64,000 nucleotides of DNA from Paractinoplanes pyxinae (lineage in GTDB: Bacteria > Actinomycetota > Actinomycetes > Mycobacteriales > Micromonosporaceae): positions 186,001 through 250,000 of the forward strand of contig NZ_JAPNTZ010000006.1 in NCBI RefSeq assembly GCF_026626335.1. Direction: 5' to 3'. A program made the position numbers and the translations under genes. Below, piece after piece: positions 59,614 to 64,000 of this stretch. Position 1 is the stretch's first letter; each line of letters opens with the position of its first letter. The notes below the pieces were generated by a model that saw only the letters and a program-made list of their open reading frames with translations, was not told the origin of the DNA and searched no databases.

Positions 59614-59786
59614 TCACGAAACCGAAAGAGATCGAACACGCGCAGCGAGGAAAGCGGGACGGAAAGTGCCCGAAATGCCCGCAAGCACGGCCCACGCCAG
59701 GACTTCGACAACCGCCAAAGCAGCAGCTCACCGGGCCTTCGCGCAGATAACTACAAAGGACGCACGTAACGACACGGAAACAGCCG

Positions 59787-59843
59787 TTGACACTTGTGCG
59801 GTTCAGACGGCACGGTACTCCCCATCGCGTGACAACGATGTCA
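59787..59843 (+). promoter_or_regulatory. Promoter and LacI-type operator of the sugar importer
   Basis: TTGACA (59787-59792) is an ideal -35 box, with CACGGT (59811-59816) 18 bases later. TGACAACGATGTCA (59830-59843) is a LacI-family inverted repeat (TGACA...TGTCA). It lies just downstream of the expected start point, where a bound repressor would block transcription. Confidence 0.55.
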
Positions 59844-59864
59844 ATACTTCGATGGGAGATAACC

Positions 59865-61133
59865 ATGCGTCTGACTCGACGGGCTGCTGTGGCGGCTGTC
59901 GGTGTCGCCGCGCTCCTGACCGCCGGGGCCTGCGGGTCCAGTGACGACAATGGCGGCGGGTCCGGCTCGACAAAGGTAGAAGTCTTCACCTGGTGGGCCG
60001 ACGGCGGCGAGAAGGCCGGCCTCGACGGCCTGGTCAGCCAGTTCGGCACCGACTGCGCCGGGCAGACCTTCGAGAACGGCGCGGTCGCCGGTGGCGCCGG
60101 CGCCAACGCGAAGTCCGTGCTCGCGTCCCGCCTGCAGCAGGGCACCCCGCCCGACACGTTCCAGGCCCACGCCGGCGCCGAGCTGCAGGACTACATCAAC
60201 GCCGGCCAGGTCGAGGACATCAGCGCCGACTACGACTCGTGGGGCCTCAAGCAGGCGTTCCCGCAGGGCCTGATCGACAACCTGACCGTCGAGGGCAAGA
60301 TCTACTCGGTCCCGGCCAACATCCACCGGGCCAACGTGGTCTGGACGAACAAGAAGGTCCTGGCCGACGCCGGCATCACGAAGGACCCGGCCGACATGGC
60401 CGCGTTCATCGCCGACCTGGACAAGGTCAAGGCCAAGGGCATCAAGGCCCCGCTCGCCATCGGCAAGGACTGGACGCAGCTCATGCTGTTCGAGTCGGTG
60501 CTGATCACCGACCTCGGCGCCGACAAGTTCACCGGTCTGTGGAACGGCTCGACCGACTGGAACGACCCGGCGGTCACCAAGGCCATCACCGACTTCAAGC
60601 AGCTGCTGACCTACACCAACACCGACCGCGACGCCCTCGACTGGACCGACGCCGAGAAGCTGGTCATGGACGGCAAGGCGGCCTACCAGCTCATGGGTGA
60701 CTGGGAGGCGGCCGACCTGGACGCCAAGGGCTTCAAGGACTACGCCTGGTTCACGTTCCCCGGCAACGGCGAGACGTTCCAGTGGCTGGCCGACTCGTTC
60801 GTGCTGCCCAAGGGGGCCAACAACCCCGAGGGCACGAAGTGCTGGCTGAAGACCGTCGGCTCGGCCGCCGGCCAGAAGGCGTTCAACACCAAGAAGGGCT
60901 CGATCCCGGCCCGTACGGACGCCGCGCCCGCCGACTACCCGAAGTACCAGCAGGCCGCCATGGCCGACTGGAAGTCGGCCAAGCAGGTGCCGTCCTGCGC
61001 CCACGGTTCGGCCTGCTCGCAGGGCTGGCAGGGGGCGGCCAACTCGGCCCTCGGCGCGTTCAGCACCAACCAGGACGCCGCCGCGCTGCAGAAGGCGCTG
61101 GCCACGGCCGCGTCGCAGTTCGTCAAGAAGTAA
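59865..61133 (+). CDS. Sugar ABC transporter substrate-binding lipoprotein
   Basis: The 422-residue precursor has a lipobox (LLTAGAC, Cys near residue 24) and a Gly/Ser linker. A class I carbohydrate-binding protein follows: VEVFTWWADGGEKAGLDGLVSQF, PDTFQAHAGAELQDYINAGQVEDIS, KIYSVPANIHRANVVWTNKKVL and QLMGDWEAADL. Several Cys in the C-terminal part (GTKCWLK, SCAHGSACSQGW) could form disulfides. It delivers an oligo- or monosaccharide to the two permeases downstream. GGGAG precedes the ATG. Confidence 0.92.
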   Translation: MRLTRRAAVAAVGVAALLTAGACGSSDDNGGGSGSTKVEVFTWWADGGEKAGLDGLVSQFGTDCAGQTFENGAVAGGAGANAKSVLASRLQQGTPPDTFQAHAGAELQDYINAGQVEDISADYDSWGLKQAFPQGLIDNLTVEGKIYSVPANIHRANVVWTNKKVLADAGITKDPADMAAFIADLDKVKAKGIKAPLAIGKDWTQLMLFESVLITDLGADKFTGLWNGSTDWNDPAVTKAITDFKQLLTYTNTDRDALDWTDAEKLVMDGKAAYQLMGDWEAADLDAKGFKDYAWFTFPGNGETFQWLADSFVLPKGANNPEGTKCWLKTVGSAAGQKAFNTKKGSIPARTDAAPADYPKYQQAAMADWKSAKQVPSCAHGSACSQGWQGAANSALGAFSTNQDAAALQKALATAASQFVKK

Positions 61134-61144
61134 GCACCTGAAGG

Positions 61145-61177
61145 AATTGGGGGACGGCTCGCGGCCGTCCCCCAATT
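61145..61177. terminator. Intercistronic stem-loop
   Basis: AATTGGGGGACGGC pairs perfectly over 14 bp with its complement across a five-base TCGCG loop, between the binding-protein and first permease genes. Such hairpins usually stop part of the transcription or stabilise the upstream message, giving excess binding protein. Confidence 0.7.
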
Positions 61178-61202
61178 TCCGCATCTCGACCAAGGAGCGC
61201 GG

Positions 61203-62096
61203 ATGCGCAAACTCCGGCACTGGGGACCGGGCCTTCTGCTGCTCTCCCCCTCGCTGATCCTGCTCGCCATTTTCGTCTACGGCCTGATCGCCTGGACGAC
61301 CAAAGTTTCCGTCTCGGACGAGCACAACGCGCTCGGGTCGAAGGGCTTCGTCGGCCTGGAGAACTACACGAGGCTGTTCACCGACGACATCAACGACCGG
61401 TTCACCCACTCGCTGAAGAACCTGCTGCTGTTCACCGTGGTCTTCCTGGTCGGGGCGATGTTCTTCGGCCTGCTGTGGGCATTCATCCTGGAGCGCGGCG
61501 TCAAGGCGGAAGGCTTTTTCCGTACGGTCTATCTCTTCCCCATGGCGGTGTCTTTCGTCGCCTCGGGTGTCGTGTGGCGCTGGCTCATGAATCCCAACAA
61601 GGGCGACAACGCCGGGGGCCTGAACGCCGTACTCGGGGGCCTGGGTCTTGATTTCGCGCAGAGCACCTGGTGGACCAACCCGACCTGGGGCATGGCGTCG
61701 ATGGCCATTCCGGCGATCTGGCAGTTGTCGGGTTATGTGATGGCGCTGTTCCTGGCCGGCTTCCGGGGCATTCCGGCCGAGCTGCGTGAGGCGGCGGCCA
61801 TGGACGGCGCCTCGACGTACCGGCTGTACCGCAACGTGATCTTCCCGCAGCTGACGCCGGTGGCGCTGTCGGCGCTGATCATCCTCGGCCACATGTCGAT
61901 GAAGATGTTCGACCTGATCATGAGCGTGTCGGGTCCGCAGTGGCTGACCGAGGTGCCCGCCATCTACGTCTGGCAGACGCTGCTGACCAGCGACTACGCC
62001 AAGGCCGCGGCCATCTCGATCATCCTGCTGCTGCTCGTCGCCGTCGTCATCGTGCCGTACTTGATCTACACGAACCGGCAGGAGAAGAACGCATGA
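61203..62096 (+). CDS. Sugar ABC transporter permease 1
   Basis: The 297-residue permease has six helices of the MalF/LacF type. The EAA loop is ELREAAAMDGASTYRLYRNVIFPQLTPV, and an N-terminal arm LLSPSLILLAIFVYGLIAWTTKVSVSDEH precedes it. It forms the translocation channel with permease 2. Its stop overlaps the next ATG (ATGA). Confidence 0.92.
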   Translation: MRKLRHWGPGLLLLSPSLILLAIFVYGLIAWTTKVSVSDEHNALGSKGFVGLENYTRLFTDDINDRFTHSLKNLLLFTVVFLVGAMFFGLLWAFILERGVKAEGFFRTVYLFPMAVSFVASGVVWRWLMNPNKGDNAGGLNAVLGGLGLDFAQSTWWTNPTWGMASMAIPAIWQLSGYVMALFLAGFRGIPAELREAAAMDGASTYRLYRNVIFPQLTPVALSALIILGHMSMKMFDLIMSVSGPQWLTEVPAIYVWQTLLTSDYAKAAAISIILLLLVAVVIVPYLIYTNRQEKNA

Positions 62097-62980
62097 CGAC
62101 GACGTCGATCGAGGCGCCGCCGCCCGTCGAGACCCTGGCGCCGGCGAGGAAGCCGCGCCAGAAGTCGGGACCGGCGTCGATCTTCAAGTACCTGCTGGCC
62201 CTCATCTTCCTGATCATCGTGCTGATGCCGATGTACGTGCTGATCGTGACCAGCTTCAAGTCGGGCGCCGACATCGGCGTGACCAGCCAGTGGAACCTGC
62301 CCGAGACGTGGACGCTGGCGTCGTGGGAGAAGGCGTGGAACGTCCTGCGCCCGTCCTTCATCCGCACGTTCGAGCTGGCCATCCCGGTCGCCGTCATCTC
62401 GTCGCTGATCGGCGCGGCCAACGGCTTCGTGCTCAGCCGGTGGCGCTTCCCCGGGGCCGACATCGTGTTCACCCTGATTCTGTTCGGCATGTTCATCCCG
62501 TACCAGGCGGTCATGATCCCGCTGCGCGAGATCGTCACCACGCTCGGCATCCCGCCCGGCATCACGACGCTGGTCTTCGTGCACTGCGTGTACGGCATCC
62601 CGATCTGCACGCTGATCTTCCGGAACTACTACGCGACCACGGTTCCCGAGGAGCTGATCGAGGCGGCCCGGGTCGACGGGGCCGGCCTGCTGCGCACGTT
62701 CGGCCGGATCATCCTGCCGATCTCGATCCCCGGGTTCGTGGTGACGGTCATCTGGCAGTTCACGTCGGCGTGGAACGACTACCTGTTCGCCATCTTCCTG
62801 TCGAACACGCGGAACGGCCCGATCACCATCGCCCTGAACGCTCTGGCCGGGGCCCAGTCCCCCGACTACGCGGCGTCGATGGCGGGCGCGCTCATCACGT
62901 CGCTGCCCACTCTGCTGGTCTATGTGCTGCTCGGCCGCTGGTTCATCGGCGGCCTCATGGCGGGGTCGGTCAAGAGCTGA
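62093..62980 (+). CDS. Sugar ABC transporter permease 2
   Basis: The 295-residue permease of the MalG/LacG type has a Pro-rich N-terminus. Its EAA loop is EELIEAARVDGAGLLRTFGRIILPISIPG, with typical ending helices (LVYVLLGRWFIGGLMAGSVK). The operon contains no ATPase. In actinomycetes such importers share a distant MsiK-type ATPase, which is probably the case here. Confidence 0.92.
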   Translation: MTTTSIEAPPPVETLAPARKPRQKSGPASIFKYLLALIFLIIVLMPMYVLIVTSFKSGADIGVTSQWNLPETWTLASWEKAWNVLRPSFIRTFELAIPVAVISSLIGAANGFVLSRWRFPGADIVFTLILFGMFIPYQAVMIPLREIVTTLGIPPGITTLVFVHCVYGIPICTLIFRNYYATTVPEELIEAARVDGAGLLRTFGRIILPISIPGFVVTVIWQFTSAWNDYLFAIFLSNTRNGPITIALNALAGAQSPDYAASMAGALITSLPTLLVYVLLGRWFIGGLMAGSVKS

Positions 62981-62985
62981 CCCGC

Positions 62986-63020
62986 GGCCCCCGGCGCGCC
63001 CGAACGGTGTGCCGGGGGCC
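62986..63020. terminator. Probable terminator of the sugar importer operon
   Basis: GGCCCCCGGC and GCCGGGGGCC form a perfect 10-bp stem with a 15-base loop, six bases after the stop of permease 2. No T-run follows. Confidence 0.6.
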
Positions 63021-63089
63021 AAGCAAAGCTCGGATGACGATTCGGTCAAATCACCCGTGGCGCAGGAGACGGCGGGGCAAGATCACCCG

Positions 63090-63095
63090 TACTCT
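63090..63095 (+). promoter_or_regulatory. -10 box, leaderless
   Basis: TACTCT lies seven bases before GTG 63103, which decides that start inside a longer open frame. Confidence 0.5.
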
Positions 63096-63102
63096 CTGGC
63101 CT

Positions 63103-63456
63103 GTGACCACCGAGGACGTGCGTCTGGCGCGCACCGCTCAAGGCTTCGCCGAGCGCATGGCGTACGCCTGCCAAAAGGACCCCGCCGAGATCGCCCGCCG
63201 TGTGCGGGTGCGGCGGGTCACCACCGCCCTGATCGTCGGCTGGGCGGTCATCGTGCCGATTCTCATTGTGTACGGCGTGACGGGGCGCGACCGCGAGCCG
63301 GAGATCATTTCCATCGCCGCCCTGATGACCGTGCTGCTCCCCTTCCTGTCCGCGGTGATCGCCACGCAGGGCCGCCGGTTCGGGCTGGGCAGCGTGTACG
63401 TCATCCTCACGCTCCTGATGGTCCTGCCCGCCATCTGGGTCGCCCAGCTCCGGTAG
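63103..63456 (+). CDS. Unknown small membrane protein (117 aa)
   Basis: A soluble N-terminal helix (DVRLARTAQGFAERMAYACQKD) is followed by three membrane segments (VTTALIVGWAVIVPILIVYGV, ISIAALMTVLLPFLSAVIA, VYVILTLLMVLPAIWVAQL). No recognised family. The start is inferred from the leaderless promoter pattern. Confidence 0.6.
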   Translation: MTTEDVRLARTAQGFAERMAYACQKDPAEIARRVRVRRVTTALIVGWAVIVPILIVYGVTGRDREPEIISIAALMTVLLPFLSAVIATQGRRFGLGSVYVILTLLMVLPAIWVAQLR

Positions 63457-63474
63457 TTCCGGCACGATGGGTCC

Positions 63475-64000
63475 ATGGCGGGCGGTGAAGAACGCGACGG
63501 GGTCGCGCTGACCAACCTCGATCAGGAGCTGTTCGAGGACGCGGGCGCGACCAAGCGGGACCTGGTCGACTATCTCGACGCAGTGCGCGAGTGCATGCTG
63601 CCGGTGCTGCGCGACCGGCCGCTGTCGGTGATCCGTCTGCTGCGCGGGCAGGACAGGTTCATGCAGAAGAATCTGCCCAAGTACACGCCGGACTGGGTGC
63701 CGCGGACGAAGGTCTGGGCGGAGGCGTCGCATCGTGAGGTCACCTACGGCTTGTGCAACGACCGCCGTACGTTGTTGTGGTTCGGCAATCAGCGGGCGAT
63801 CGAGTACCACCCGGCCCTGATGCTGGCCGGCGAGCACACGCCGACCCACTTGATCATGGACCTGGACCCGCCGGAGGGCACGTCACACTTCGCCCTGGCC
63901 GTGCAGGCCGCGAAGCTCGTCCGCGAGGCGCTGGCCGGCGCCGGCATGTCAGGGGCGGTCAAGACGAGTGGGTCCAAGGGCGTACACGTGTTCGTCCCGC
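63475..64000 (+). CDS. LigD-type DNA polymerase/primase domain protein (3' end outside window)
   Basis: The 175 visible residues match the LigD polymerase (PrimPol-like) family: an N-terminal LTNLDQELFEDAGATKRDLVDYLDAV, RPLSVIRLLRGQDRFMQKNLPKYTPDWV, HREVTYGLCNDRRTLLWFGNQRAIEYHP and HLIMDLDPPEGTSHFALAVQAAKLV. The metal-binding DLDPP motif is intact, and KTSGSKGVHVFVP follows. It adds nucleotides at broken ends in Ku/LigD non-homologous end joining. Whether a ligase domain follows cannot be seen. CACGAT lies six bases before the ATG. Confidence 0.88.
   Translation, partial: MAGGEERDGVALTNLDQELFEDAGATKRDLVDYLDAVRECMLPVLRDRPLSVIRLLRGQDRFMQKNLPKYTPDWVPRTKVWAEASHREVTYGLCNDRRTLLWFGNQRAIEYHPALMLAGEHTPTHLIMDLDPPEGTSHFALAVQAAKLVREALAGAGMSGAVKTSGSKGVHVFVP

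Noticed and set aside
1-64000. CRISPR arrays, transposases, integrases, attachment sites, tRNA or rRNA genes
   Set aside because: I looked for regularly spaced repeats, DDE or tyrosine recombinase motifs, and cloverleaf or CCA-ending structures, and found none that could be supported.

Overview
The window comes from a high-GC actinomycete, most likely Micromonosporaceae and near Actinoplanes. I infer this from the roughly 70% GC coding sequence, the constant use of four-base ATGA/GTGA gene overlaps, many GTG starts, probable leaderless promoters (a TAnnnT box 6-7 bases before the start codon), and families typical of that group. About 65 protein genes are visible. I see no rRNA, tRNA, CRISPR array, insertion sequence or phage module, so this looks like ordinary chromosomal accessory sequence.

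Layout. 1-9.2 kb: the 3' end of a Bcr/CflA-type MFS exporter, a PrsW-like membrane protease, an aminoglycoside-phosphotransferase-like kinase coupled to a GNAT enzyme, a MmyB-type regulator divergent from an SDR, a GlxA-like regulator with a PfpI-like neighbour and an acyltransferase. 7.4-12.2 kb: a minus-strand molybdate operon (HTH-TOBE regulator, modA, modB, modC) whose last two genes, a GNAT and an unknown protein with an apparent frameshift, follow by four-base overlaps. 12.2-25.6 kb: an atypical methyltransferase, a UvrA-like ATPase, small enzymes, a frameshifted DUF4386 gene next to an XRE-cupin regulator, a SIMPL protein, an orphan sigma region 4 protein, an M20 peptidase divergent from a GH13 enzyme, CbiZ and a secreted protein. 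25.6-33 kb: a siderophore-interacting protein abutting a beheaded TetR gene, a hydrolase, a discoidin-domain membrane protein, a membrane sulfatase-fold enzyme and a GGDEF-EAL protein. 32.7-37 kb: a TetR-controlled heterodimeric ABC exporter. 37-40.1 kb: a large secreted Calx-beta protein behind a cyclic di-GMP riboswitch. 41.5-46.7 kb: alkaline phosphatase, then an electron-transfer cluster (ferredoxin, NuoF-like, ferric-reductase-like membrane protein, ApbE, Ser-rich exported peptide) with a striking AT-rich 47-bp dyad. 46.8-54.6 kb: a LuxR-LAL regulator, a NarL-type two-component pair coupled to an ABC-2 exporter, and a second ABC-2 exporter. 54.6-64 kb: RNase HI, a repetitive membrane-anchored protein, a YjbR protein, a dehydrogenase, a 637-bp gene-free stretch with degenerate repeats, a LacI regulator with a sugar ABC importer lacking its own ATPase, and the 5' part of a LigD-type polymerase gene.

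How parts connect. The GGDEF-EAL protein and the cyclic di-GMP riboswitch lie 7.4 kb apart and may belong to one surface-adhesion circuit. The ferredoxin/NuoF/membrane cytochrome/ApbE genes look like a chain carrying electrons from NADH across the membrane to a flavinylated acceptor, but no canonical FMN-binding carrier is present. Several divergent promoters carry clean palindromes that are probably operators of the adjacent regulators. All functional statements rest on motif recognition by eye; no database search was possible.
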